Below are positions 26,953 through 34,694 of a stretch of DNA of 64,000 nucleotides, piece after piece. Every line of letters begins with the position of its first letter. Position 1 is the first letter of the stretch. Source of the DNA: Paucibacter sp. B2R-40 (GTDB lineage: Bacteria; Pseudomonadota; Gammaproteobacteria; Burkholderiales; Burkholderiaceae_C); NCBI RefSeq assembly GCF_025717555.1, contig NZ_JAJIRP010000011.1, positions 143,435 through 207,434 of the forward strand. The letters are read 5' to 3'. Under the pieces are notes generated by a model. That model had not been told where the DNA came from and did not search any database. It was given only the letters and a program-made list of their open reading frames with translations. The translations under genes were made by a program, and so were the position numbers.

Positions 26953-28605
26953 TTAAACGGCAACTAGCTCAAAGCGTGCGCTAGTCAAAGAAATTTCTCT
27001 GACTAGCGCCGCTTCCGCAAATTCGGACAGAACCAGCTCTAAATGCATAGAGGCGCGAGTCAAGCCGACAAACAACAGGTTTCGCTGAGCGGAGCCGAGT
27101 TCATCAAACTGAACCTCGGTGAGCACCACAGCTTGGGCCGACTGACCTTTGAAGCGGCGCAGCGTCTCGATTCGCAGCAGGCCCTCGGTCCAGTTCGGTC
27201 GGCCTTGTTCGTCGTAGCTACCGTCAAAGTGGCTCAAGGACCATGGACCCAACTTGGCTTCACCCATTAGTTGAGATTTCTCTCTGCCACGCCAGCACAG
27301 AACAGCGATGTCAGGCAAGGCAAAGCCTTTATCTATACAGCGTTGAATTGCAAAGATGGTGGCCCGCTCCAAGCCCTCTTCTTCGGGGCGGTAGCTATGC
27401 AGGCCAGGTTGTTCGCCCTCAAAGGGGCTGCAGGCCTGAATTAGCTCTGGCGTCAGCCGTAGCATATTGATCGTGCCAACCAGTCGGCGAGGACTGCGGT
27501 AATTCTCATTCGAACGAACCACCACTGCGTCAGGAAATTCAAGCTCCTCTCGATCTGGATAGAGGCTTTGCGAAGGATCGTCCAACAAGTAGACGCGCGC
27601 ATCAACACGAAGCCGTGAAATCAGAGCCTGCACCCAATCGGCCTGCATATCCTGCAGTTCATCCAACACCAGTAGGTCGAGGTCCGGAGCAACTTTTTCG
27701 CTCATCTCCAAGTAGCGTTGCCCGAGCGCTTCGTAATCCTGTTTCGGCCCAACGGGCCGACCAGCGGCCTCCCAGCAAAGTTGATGAAATGTGTGCACCT
27801 TAGCGGCCTGGGGCGCTATGTCGCGAACATGGTCGGCCAAGGGCCGGTTGAAGCACACGTAGGCGGCCTGCTTGTCGGCCAAGCTCGCGTCGCGCAGCAA
27901 GCGCAGGGCAAGTTGCGTCTTGCCAGAGCCCGCGGTTGCACGAACGCGAATCACGCCCGATGGCGCTTCAATACGCGGCACCCAATCAGCAAGGCCGCCA
28001 GAAATTTTGGTGACCCGCGCTTGCAGGCTTCCGGCCAGGGCGGACACATCGGGCTCCAGCGCCAGCCTGTTTTCAAAGAAAGCGCATACGCGCTCCCTCA
28101 GCGGGTCGGCGAGGCCGGCGCCCAATGTGCGCTGAACATAGCCCGGCAGGTCCACACAGTCCGAGGCGTCGGCTATGCGCTCACGTGGAAAGGCAATGCT
28201 GCTGTGCTCCCCGGCCGTCATATCGGGCAGTACAAGGAAATGCATCAGCCTTGCGCCCAAACCGGCCGAACGCAATCGGTGCATCACGGCATCGAACTGC
28301 GTCGCGACTTGCCGCGCCACATCTTTGTTCTCCACCCCGTAGCGTTTAAAGACGCCCTGCTCGGTCAGACTGACGGCCCCGGCCTTGACTTCGAGTAGCG
28401 CGACATCGCCGGCGCTATTGACGACGACGATGTCGAGTTCGCCATGTTTGTCATGATTGGGGTGAACAGTGGCCCAGTCGACGCTGTGAAAGAGCTCATA
28501 GGCGGACGGAAGACCATCGGCAAGCGACTTCAAAATCGCAAGCTCGGCATAGTCTCCAGCCGTAATAGGCCGGATGGTCGACAGCGGGGGGTGAACTCTG
28601 GCCAC
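26953..28605 (-). CDS. NERD nuclease-domain UvrD-type helicase
   Basis: A 550-residue protein. The N-terminal 110 residues fit the NERD domain, a PD-(D/E)xK nuclease-like fold: E21, then GELDIVVVN with D58, then LLEVKAG with E72 and K74. A superfamily 1 helicase follows: Walker A AGSGKT at 225-230, Walker B LDELQDM near 318, and C-terminal motifs LRRFKGQSAQAVVLTE and RNLLFVGLTRA. The start is a GTG at 28605; no in-frame ATG keeps the NERD domain whole. NERD-helicase fusions are common in defence and plasmid-borne loci. It lies 340 bases upstream of the six-gene operon on the same strand and may belong to it or act alone. Nuclease activity is likely from the intact residues but inferred. Confidence 0.85.
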   Translation of the reverse strand: MARVHPPLSTIRPITAGDYAELAILKSLADGLPSAYELFHSVDWATVHPNHDKHGELDIVVVNSAGDVALLEVKAGAVSLTEQGVFKRYGVENKDVARQVATQFDAVMHRLRSAGLGARLMHFLVLPDMTAGEHSSIAFPRERIADASDCVDLPGYVQRTLGAGLADPLRERVCAFFENRLALEPDVSALAGSLQARVTKISGGLADWVPRIEAPSGVIRVRATAGSGKTQLALRLLRDASLADKQAAYVCFNRPLADHVRDIAPQAAKVHTFHQLCWEAAGRPVGPKQDYEALGQRYLEMSEKVAPDLDLLVLDELQDMQADWVQALISRLRVDARVYLLDDPSQSLYPDREELEFPDAVVVRSNENYRSPRRLVGTINMLRLTPELIQACSPFEGEQPGLHSYRPEEEGLERATIFAIQRCIDKGFALPDIAVLCWRGREKSQLMGEAKLGPWSLSHFDGSYDEQGRPNWTEGLLRIETLRRFKGQSAQAVVLTEVQFDELGSAQRNLLFVGLTRASMHLELVLSEFAEAALVREISLTSARFELVAV

Positions 28606-29148
28606 GTTGTAGTTCTTCTAGTGAACCTCGCCAGGCCAGATCCGGGAACCCCTTTCCTCTAGGGGCACTCGCCAAACCGTGAATAAAGCTCATGCCCCTC
28701 GTTGGAGGCTACGTAACCATTCGCGTGATAGGGATTTTGCATCAGTTTTGTGACGCGAGCCCCCATGGAAGTACCAAGGGTTGGTGGGCCTGAAGGTCGA
28801 TTCTGAATTGAATGACTATGGCGCGCGCTACGTTGCCTTATCCACAACCTATTGATGCCGAGCGAGTTGAACCCTGTTGCCGGCGATAGCCAGCAATGCT
28901 GCTGCGCCGGCAAGACGGCTGGGCGCCGGTCTACGAAGCACTCAACCTCGACTGGATTGATAGGGGTTGCGGTGCGGATACCGAATTTCGGTTGCCCCAA
29001 AAAGAGATCGTGCGCAGGCTCAAAGAGCGGGCAAGGGAAGATTTCTTCTGACAGCGCAAGAGATTTATGCTGCTGCCTTGTTCGCTAACTCTGAATCGCC
29101 CTGGCAGCCGGAAAGCAGCTGCCTGGGCCTCTTCATTACTCAGTTCAC
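28606..29148. other. Gap between the NERD helicase and the mobility module
   Basis: About 540 bases with no gene longer than 60 codons that looks real. The only coding-like stretch is the short plus-strand frame at 28896-29051. The rest shows no repeats, RNA gene or terminator that I can support, and probably marks the edge of the mobility module. Confidence 0.4.
28896..29051 (+). CDS. Possible 51-residue protein or gene remnant
   Basis: A short plus-strand frame from ATG 28896. It reads like real coding sequence: a well-balanced charged product with segments RRQDGWAPVYEALN, DWIDRG and KEIVRRLKERARE, and GC-rich third positions like the neighbouring genes. There is no ribosome-binding site before the ATG and a TAG lies three codons upstream, so it may be the 3' remnant of a longer gene. 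The C-terminal part should form a charged helix. I recognise no family. It points opposite to its neighbours. Confidence 0.35.
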   Translation: MLLRRQDGWAPVYEALNLDWIDRGCGADTEFRLPQKEIVRRLKERAREDFF

Positions 29149-29529
29149 TCACCAGTCACGCTCAGGCAGCAACCAGTCCTTCAGCGAAACACCCTCCAAA
29201 ACGAGAGTCCAGTAACCCAGCAAAAAGTGCTCCGCAAAGTGCCGCCGTGTGAAGCGCAGAAGGTGCCGGGTTTCTTGTCTGCCCAAGCCGCTGCGCATCA
29301 AGTCATCGAACAACTGCCGAGCGTCATCGATGGCCTGCGCCCAAACCAAGGGCATGGCCGGCGCGTCGGTGAGCACGATTTCGAGCAAGGGCAGAGGCTG
29401 TGGGTAGTTGATCTGGACTAGTGCCGCGCGTACCCGAAACAGTGTCGGCACCGAGTCATCTTGCTCAATCATGGGCAGCAGTTCTGCACCCCAGCGCAGG
29501 GCGCGCATGCGTTCATGTGGCACGGTCAT
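29149..29529 (-). CDS. BPSL0761-type small protein
   Basis: A 126-residue protein starting MTVPHERMRALRW, the opening typical of the BPSL0761 family, small proteins of unknown function common in Burkholderiales islands. The start at 29529 is set by an AGGAGG ribosome-binding site a few bases upstream; the longer frame overlaps leader sequence. It is the last of five small genes running the same way downstream of the integrase gene. The C-terminal half is rich in arginine, histidine and aromatic residues (TRRHFAEHFLLGYW). No catalytic motif is seen. Confidence 0.65.
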   Translation of the reverse strand: MTVPHERMRALRWGAELLPMIEQDDSVPTLFRVRAALVQINYPQPLPLLEIVLTDAPAMPLVWAQAIDDARQLFDDLMRSGLGRQETRHLLRFTRRHFAEHFLLGYWTLVLEGVSLKDWLLPERDW

Positions 29530-29581
29530 TTTTGCGCCTCCTGGGAAGGCAAAAGAAGACAGCGTTTGGGAAAGACTTGGT

Positions 29582-30211
29582 TCATGTGGATTTCTCGTTA
29601 GGGATTGATTTTCTTGAAGCAGAGGCAAGTTCAGCGCCCCGTACTTGCAATTCGATCAAACAGGCCTTGATCAAAAAGCTCACTTCGGCGCCTTGCGGCA
29701 TCCGCTCAATTAGCCGGTAAGGCGCCAGCGTCAACTTCAGACCGTCACCCTCGTAGTCCAGCAAACGAAGCAGCGAACCTCTGGTGCCCTGACCTGCCCG
29801 AAATCCCTCGCTGTCACCGACTTGCCAGCCATAGAGCTCGGTGTCGAAGAGCCGGTGGCGCAAGTCGTTTGCATCCGCACCGGACCAATGCCTGAAGGCA
29901 TGGAAGATGAGCTGAGACTCGCGGTTATCGCCTGACCAGACTTCAACTGCAAGGTGGCGGGCGATCCGGCGCCAGAGGTCTTCGATCGCCCACCAGGCGT
30001 CCATCGGAGTGATGTCGATCTGCCGGAATTGCCCGGCGAAGACTGGCGCCTCGGGCCAAGCACGAGCCGCAAGAACCTGTCTCGACGGGCAACTGATGCG
30101 CCTGTGTCTGCGCTCGCCATTGAGGCGCCCGAGGGCGCGGCTTGAAGGTCGATGGAACGCCAGATTCGCTGGCGCGATTTGCGATGAAAGTGTTTGCATG
30201 CTGCCCCTCAT
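29582..30211 (-). CDS. Unrecognised protein of the integrase-linked operon
   Basis: A 209-residue protein whose ATG (30211) overlaps the stop of the upstream gene (ATGA), so translation is coupled. The first 55 residues are arginine-rich and low in predicted structure; the remainder looks globular (MDAWWAIEDLWRRIARH, then FHAFRHWSG). I see no membrane segment and no known motif. It is fourth of five small genes between the integrase gene and the island's left modules. The function is unknown; its constant company with an integrase suggests a role in element maintenance, but that is only association. Confidence 0.6.
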   Translation of the reverse strand: MRGSMQTLSSQIAPANLAFHRPSSRALGRLNGERRHRRISCPSRQVLAARAWPEAPVFAGQFRQIDITPMDAWWAIEDLWRRIARHLAVEVWSGDNRESQLIFHAFRHWSGADANDLRHRLFDTELYGWQVGDSEGFRAGQGTRGSLLRLLDYEGDGLKLTLAPYRLIERMPQGAEVSFLIKACLIELQVRGAELASASRKSIPNEKST

Positions 30212-30657
30212 TGGTGAACGTTGGTGAACGCGCCGCGCGCCAGAATCCGGAAGAACGTGCCGGCGTCGATGCGGTCCCAGCGGTAAAGCCAGTTGATCGC
30301 CGCCACCGCCAAGTCATGCCGGTTTGCCAGCAGCCAGGCACTGTCCTCATTCAGGTCGTCGGCCACGCAGCGGGTCAGCGGGCTGATGGCCACCGAGGCG
30401 CCGATTTCGTCTTCGAGAATCCAGTTCAGGATTTCGACCTGATCGGCCACGGTCAGGTCGCGACTGTCCGAGCGCACGACGAAGAGCCAAGGGCTGCCAC
30501 CGAAGTACAGGTCGGCCTGCGCAAGGAAGTCATCGAAGCGGCCAACGAACTGGCGCACAGCTGCTGCGTCGGCTCCCCGGGTAGGTGTGATGCGGACCGC
30601 AAAGCGAAGCAGGGACTGAACGGCTTGCGTTTGCATTGGCAATGGCAACTTACTCAT
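30208..30657 (-). CDS. Unrecognised protein of the integrase-linked operon
   Basis: A 149-residue protein. The start at ATG 30657 overlaps the TAA of the upstream gene by 8 bases; an earlier in-frame ATG (30726) lies deep inside that gene and is less likely. The sequence has the segments LLRFAVRITPTRG, FLAQADLYFGGSPWLFVV and VEILNWILEDEIGA. The phrase ILNWILEDE resembles VINWLLDQDS and TLNWLIDQQE in the two preceding proteins, so the three may share a small domain. No motif of known function is visible. Confidence 0.6.
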   Translation of the reverse strand: MSKLPLPMQTQAVQSLLRFAVRITPTRGADAAAVRQFVGRFDDFLAQADLYFGGSPWLFVVRSDSRDLTVADQVEILNWILEDEIGASVAISPLTRCVADDLNEDSAWLLANRHDLAVAAINWLYRWDRIDAGTFFRILARGAFTNVHQ

Positions 30658-31204
30658 GAGCGTCCTCCTTGATGCGAGTCCGCAGGGTTTGCCAGCGAGA
30701 CAGGGTCTGCAACAGGACGCCTTCAATCACCCGACGCAACAAGGCTTGGCCACTGCACTTGTGGCGGTGCTCTTCACTGCCCTTGTCCGCTTTGTCCGCC
30801 TCGCGCGCCTTTCCCGCCTTGTCATCCTCACCCTCGACCAGGTCGGTCATGGAAGACTCAAGCAGTTGCTCATGCAGGCCTGGGTTGAAGTCACCAAAAA
30901 TTAGCACCCGAAGCTCCATGGGTGAGAAAACTCTGGCGCGAATGTCTGAGTCCTGATCCAACAGCCAATTGATCACTTCGTGTCGGGCCAGCCGAGAGCC
31001 CTGCCCTTCCAGCGGAATGACGGCACAGATGCCGCTGCTGTGGCCCATCAAGTAGCCTGCGCTCACCAAATGTCGCCGCATACGGCAGAAGAAGCGACGC
31101 CGTTCGCCGCGCGATGGGGCGCCGTTCAGACGGACAAGAAAAACCAAGGCGTTGCGCGCTTGGAGGTAATTCAGCACGATTTGCAGTGCGGGGATATCGG
31201 TCAT
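30650..31204 (-). CDS. Small protein, paralogue of the 31426-31884 product
   Basis: A 184-residue protein starting at ATG 31204 behind an AAAAGGAATT ribosome-binding site. The segment RRRFFCRMRRHLVSAGYLMG matches RRRFFGQMRRALRAKGCWSG of the next gene upstream, followed in both by a hydrophobic strand and an NWLxDQ segment, so they are paralogues. The RRRFF...RRxL pattern is loosely like YggL/DUF469 ribosome-associated proteins, but that is weak. A highly charged stretch of acidic and lysine residues lies near 125-145. The stop overlaps the next gene. Function unknown. Confidence 0.6.
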   Translation of the reverse strand: MTDIPALQIVLNYLQARNALVFLVRLNGAPSRGERRRFFCRMRRHLVSAGYLMGHSSGICAVIPLEGQGSRLARHEVINWLLDQDSDIRARVFSPMELRVLIFGDFNPGLHEQLLESSMTDLVEGEDDKAGKAREADKADKGSEEHRHKCSGQALLRRVIEGVLLQTLSRWQTLRTRIKEDAHE

Positions 31205-31425
31205 GGGAATTCCTTTTGAATTGCTATCGCTGACCGTTAGCAAGAAACGCGGGGCGGAGTTCAGCCCTGCCCTGGCCAACGGGGCATTGACGGTCTTTGC
31301 TGGCGCTAAGGCTTCGATGCAGCCGGGCCAACAAACGGTGTAATGGGATCAATCAAATCAATGCGGCCCGGCACGCACCGGAGGGCGCAAGCGCAGTCGT
31401 GGGCGCAGGCTCGACGCTTTAGCGC

Positions 31426-31884
31426 TCATGGCGTGGCCCCCTCTCCCTCGCCACCCTTTAGCAACAAAGTACCCAAGGCATGGCGCCGCTGCAGCAGGGC
31501 GCCGATCAAGGCTTGGCGCACGGCATTGCGACAGGCCCCAGCGAGCTCCGGTTCAAGCGGTTTGTCGTCGGCCGCGTCATGGACGGGAAAATCGGTGAGG
31601 TAGTCGTGCAGTGGCCTGGGCACATGCACGTGAACTGTGCTGAGTTCTTGTTGGTCGATCAGCCAGTTCAGCGTCGCATGGCGGGCTGCCGCGCTTTGGG
31701 CTGGGGCACTCGCCACCAGACACAGGCCGCACCGGCTGCCGCTCCAGCAACCCTTGGCGCGCAAGGCTCGGCGCATCTGGCCGAAGAACCGGCGCCGCTG
31801 GGCTTTGCTCAGCTGCGGGCGCATCTCCACCGCGACCAAGAAGGCGTGGAGGTCCGTCGGAACAGTAATTGGGGTCCATGTCAT
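31426..31884 (-). CDS. Small protein, first gene of the integrase-linked operon
   Basis: A 152-residue protein starting MTWTPITVPTD at 31884, with AAAGGA before the ATG. It shares the RRRFF...MRRxL...G core (near residues 30-50) and the NWLIDQQE segment with the gene at 30650-31204, pointing to duplication. It contains three cysteines near residues 46-55 (GCWSGSRCGLC) that could bind metal. It follows the integrase gene by about 90 bases on the same strand, so it may be carried on the integrase transcript. Function unknown. Confidence 0.55.
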   Translation of the reverse strand: MTWTPITVPTDLHAFLVAVEMRPQLSKAQRRRFFGQMRRALRAKGCWSGSRCGLCLVASAPAQSAAARHATLNWLIDQQELSTVHVHVPRPLHDYLTDFPVHDAADDKPLEPELAGACRNAVRQALIGALLQRRHALGTLLLKGGEGEGATP

Positions 31885-31974
31885 GCCGCTGTCCTTTGTG
31901 TTTTTGGGCGTGGCTCCGCCCTGCCCTGCTTGCGGGCATTTCTCAGATTTATCGGGATTTACTGCGGGGCTTGC

Positions 31975-33315
31975 TCAGCGGTTGAGCTGCAAGCCCGGTG
32001 ACTTGGTCGGCGGCACGGCGCTGGCTGAGCCTGGTGATGTCTTTGGCTGCGGAGGGCTGCTGGGTGCCGCCGGCTCACTTGCCACTGCCCCGGTCGCAAA
32101 GCGCGAAGCCAGCAAGCGCTCTATCGCCGAGCCGTCCTGCCGGGTCAGGTTGGGCACGTAACGGCTGTAGACCCGAAACAGCATCTCGGTGCTGCTATGG
32201 CCCAGCTGGCGCGCGATCCACTCAGGCGCTTCGCCGGAAGCCAGCCACAGGGTGGCGGCGGTATGGCGCATTTGGTACGGCCTTCGCAACTCAAGCCCCA
32301 GATTGCGCAGCAAGGGGTACCAAATCCGGTCCGTGAAGTTCTTGTTGTCCAGCGGCTTGCCTTCACGGTTGCAAAACACGTACTCGGACAATTTGAAGGT
32401 GGCCGCATGCATGCGCTGCAAGGCGTCGACCACGGGCTGGCTCATCTGGATCTCGCGCTGCGAGCCATCGGTCTTGGTGTATTCATCCTCACCGAGGACA
32501 AAGGTCTCGCGGATCAGAATCAAGCGATTGGCGAAGTCCACATACTTCCACTTGAGGCCATGGGCCTCACCGGTGCGCATGCCGGTGAAGAACCGGATCA
32601 AGAAGTAGTCATGGAAATCAGGCCGCGCCTTGCTCAAGATCGCCTGGACTTGATCGAGCGTGAACGGATTGACGTCTGTCTTGCGGATGCGCAGAGGCTT
32701 GTAGTTCTGCATCGGAGAGGGAAAGCCAAAACGATCCGCCGCCTCCTCCATGATCTGGCGCAGCGGCTGCAAAATGCCGTTGATACGCTTGTTGGACAAG
32801 ACGGACTTGTCGCCCTTGCCAGGCATTGACGCCAGATGATTACGGAATGCCAGGATGTCAGCCTTGCTGATAGACCCCACCGGTTTAGCGGCGAAGTACT
32901 TGATGACGTGACCGTCCAGCGTCGACCTCAACACCGCAATGTGTGACCGACGCCATTCAACCTTGTGCTCGGTGAACCATTGATCGGCGAAGGTGCTGAA
33001 GGCGGGAGTGGTCGCAATCACAACCGGTACAGGCGATTGGTTGCCGTCTGTTGCGGATCCTGTCGCAACGTCTTGCGCTCCGCCCACGAATCGACAGACC
33101 ATCGGACTTCCTGGGAAAAAATCTCCGTAGTTGAAGGTTCCCGCCCCCAGTGCTTCTTTTAGCTTCGCCAAAACCGGGTTAAGCCTGCGTCGGTTGGCGG
33201 GGGTGTCGTCTAAAAGGGATTGCTCCCTGCATCGCACCCCTTTATGCGTAAAGTCAAAAAGCAATTTCCCGGACTCTTTGCGAACAACAATCTTAGCCAT
33301 GGAGATTGCTCCCAT
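31975..33315 (-). CDS. Tyrosine recombinase / phage-type integrase
   Basis: A 446-residue integrase. The N-terminus (residues 5-60) is a DUF3596-like arm-binding domain, followed by a SAM-like core-binding region near 115-200 and the catalytic domain. Catalytic residues can be read: the first arginine in FFTGMRTGEAHGLKW, then MRHTAATLWLASG with the H-x-x-R equivalent region, and GHSSTEMLFRVYSRY with the nucleophilic tyrosine. The last 60 residues are a proline/serine-rich tail (PSSPPQPKTSPG) beyond the usual end. Its start lies inside the end of the excisionase-like gene (23-base overlap). It catalyses site-specific integration and excision of the element; the nearest tRNA target is tRNA-fMet, 12 kb to the right, but no attachment site was proven. 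Confidence 0.9.
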   Translation of the reverse strand: MGAISMAKIVVRKESGKLLFDFTHKGVRCREQSLLDDTPANRRRLNPVLAKLKEALGAGTFNYGDFFPGSPMVCRFVGGAQDVATGSATDGNQSPVPVVIATTPAFSTFADQWFTEHKVEWRRSHIAVLRSTLDGHVIKYFAAKPVGSISKADILAFRNHLASMPGKGDKSVLSNKRINGILQPLRQIMEEAADRFGFPSPMQNYKPLRIRKTDVNPFTLDQVQAILSKARPDFHDYFLIRFFTGMRTGEAHGLKWKYVDFANRLILIRETFVLGEDEYTKTDGSQREIQMSQPVVDALQRMHAATFKLSEYVFCNREGKPLDNKNFTDRIWYPLLRNLGLELRRPYQMRHTAATLWLASGEAPEWIARQLGHSSTEMLFRVYSRYVPNLTRQDGSAIERLLASRFATGAVASEPAAPSSPPQPKTSPGSASAVPPTKSPGLQLNR

Positions 33316-33553
33316 TGGCCATAGGAATGCCGAAGGTAGAAGCGGCGACGCCTTGTTTCATATCCCGTTCGATGGTTTCCCACAAGTACAGAATTTTTCG
33401 TCCGCCAAAGGGCCTGACATAGTGAACGCCCTCAAGCAGGACACTGTCCTTGAGCCGCTCACGAATCGTTCTCTGGTCGTACTTGATACGTGCCGACAGT
33501 TCGTCGGTTGTCAGGTACGTCGTCACTGCCGGGGATGTGCTAGTCTGCATCAC
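33293..33553 (-). CDS. Excisionase-like small DNA-binding protein
   Basis: An 86-residue protein (MMQTSTSPAV...). The segment YLTTDELSARIKYDQRTIRERL is a winged-helix or MerR-like recognition helix, followed by a wing (FGGRKILYLWETIERDM), the layout of recombination directionality factors and AlpA/Xis-type proteins. The gene overlaps the integrase start by 23 bases and shares its promoter region, as expected for an excisionase that controls recombination direction. The call rests on size, helix pattern and position. Confidence 0.7.
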   Translation of the reverse strand: MMQTSTSPAVTTYLTTDELSARIKYDQRTIRERLKDSVLLEGVHYVRPFGGRKILYLWETIERDMKQGVAASTFGIPMANGSNLHG

Positions 33554-33568
33554 TTGATTACTCCGCTA

Positions 33569-33641
33569 ATCAAACGCTATCCACACGTAGCGTCTGATGC
33601 TCATAATAATCGCAATCTGATTATTGAAAAGAGCGTTTGAT
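33569..33641. promoter_or_regulatory. Divergent control region of the integrase module
   Basis: The region between the excisionase-like gene and the XRE regulator holds nested symmetric repeats. ATCAAACGCT at 33569-33578 is repeated inverted as AGCGTTTGAT at 33632-33641. Between them lie AATAATC/GATTATT (33605-33625) and CGCTA/TAGCG around 33575-33593. These are likely operators for the XRE protein and/or excisionase sites, placed over both divergent promoters. Confidence 0.55.
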
Positions 33642-33676
33642 GCTTTTGTTTATCAAATGTTGTTTTTAGGTGTCAC

Positions 33677-33907
33677 GTGATTCGCTTCAAGCTAGCTGAA
33701 CAGATTGAGAAAAAGCAGTTTTCCGTGGGTCGTCGTGTGACGATTCAAGAGGTGGCTGCTGAAGCTCAGATCAACCGCATGACCCTTTCGAAGATCCTCA
33801 ATCAGCGTGGATATGCAACAGGTACAGACACGATCGACAAGTTGTGTGCCTACTTTGGCTGCAAAGTCGAAGACTTGGTTGTATATGTCGAAGACAGCAT
33901 CAGCTGA
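33677..33907 (+). CDS. XRE-family (Cro/CI-like) transcription regulator
   Basis: A 76-residue single-domain protein with a helix-turn-helix: VTIQEVAAEAQINRMTLSKI is the first and recognition helix pair, followed by GYATGTDTIDKLCAYFGC. This is the short Cro/YozG-like form with no sensor domain. It starts with GTG at 33677 behind an AGG ribosome-binding site. It is transcribed away from the integrase genes across a repeat-rich region, so it probably represses the integrase/excisionase promoter and its own. No partner gene follows it in the operon. Confidence 0.85.
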   Translation: MIRFKLAEQIEKKQFSVGRRVTIQEVAAEAQINRMTLSKILNQRGYATGTDTIDKLCAYFGCKVEDLVVYVEDSIS

Positions 33908-34214
33908 ATCAACCAACGACGGACCGGGAAACGCCGGGGGTCGCCAACAGTTCTTTGGTTAGAACGGCTTAGGCTAATAGCAGTTGTTCTTCAGCTACTG
34001 CTTTGTGACTCCGAAGTTGGCGAACGCAGGCTGGAAGAGTGCGACGCCCCTACCGGCCTGGACGGAGCGGTCAGCGTCGGCGGCCGTAACCGCGAGCAAC
34101 CGGTAGTCTGGCCGCCAACAAGTTCATCAGATGACCCATCGGGAAACTACCGATAACCGAACGACGGCGCGGCGCGTTCTCTGCTCACAGAAAAAACTCG
34201 ACAAGGAGGGCTGC
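33908..34214. other. Gap after the XRE regulator
   Basis: About 300 bases, GC-rich, with no RNA gene, terminator or long repeat that I can support. It contains the leader of the LRAT-like gene, whose AAGGAGGG ribosome-binding site is at 34203-34210. Confidence 0.4.
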
Positions 34215-34649
34215 ATGCAGCTGCAGCAGATCGACGTCACCGGCGCGCGTCTCGTGGGCGCCATCACCAAGGAGCTGGGCTTCGATGGCCCCAAGCACCA
34301 TGCCGTAGTGCTCGGTCAAGGGATGTTCGACGGCGTGGTCTATCTGGCAGAGCTGATGAAGGGCGGTTACCAGGTCGCAACGTTTGAAGACTTCCAGCGA
34401 CGCTACGCCTCGAACGGCGATATCCGGGTGGAACCCAACGCTGGGCCGCACAGCAACGTCGAGGTGGCTAAGAGGGCGCTGACGGAGCTCAAGCAAGGTC
34501 AGGCGAAGTACGACCTCGTTGCCAACAACTGCGAGTGCTTCATCAACCGTGCGATGCACGGGCAGTCCACCAGCACCCAGGTGATCAATACGGCGATTGG
34601 TGTGCTGTTGGTCGCTGGACTCGCCCACCTCATCCGCAGCTCTCGATAG
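34215..34649 (+). CDS. LRAT-like (NlpC/P60-related) protein with C-terminal membrane anchor
   Basis: A 144-residue protein. The start at ATG 34215 is fixed by an AAGGAGGG ribosome-binding site a few bases upstream; the frame stays open 28 codons further but without one. It has the layout of the LRAT family, a permuted NlpC/P60 thiol fold: a histidine pair at 28-29 (KHHAVVLG) and a catalytic cysteine at 106 in YDLVANNCECF. Residues about 123-140 (VINTAIGVLLVAGLAHLI) form a hydrophobic tail that should anchor it to a membrane, as in eukaryotic LRAT/PLAAT proteins, which act as acyltransferases or phospholipases on lipids. It stands between the integrase module and the Avs-like pair, converging on the latter. 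A lipid-directed effector role is possible but inferred. Confidence 0.65.
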   Translation: MQLQQIDVTGARLVGAITKELGFDGPKHHAVVLGQGMFDGVVYLAELMKGGYQVATFEDFQRRYASNGDIRVEPNAGPHSNVEVAKRALTELKQGQAKYDLVANNCECFINRAMHGQSTSTQVINTAIGVLLVAGLAHLIRSSR

Positions 34650-34694
34650 GCACCTCAATGCATGCCGCGGCGCCGGAGCTCGCAGCCTGCATCT

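Noticed and set aside
1..28605. BREX system
   Set aside because: A PglX-like methyltransferase and helicases are present, but no PglZ, BrxC, BrxA or BrxL is seen.
1..28605. Dpd (7-deazapurine DNA modification) system
   Set aside because: Helicases and a PLD-like protein are present, but no tRNA-guanine transglycosylase-like DpdA is visible.
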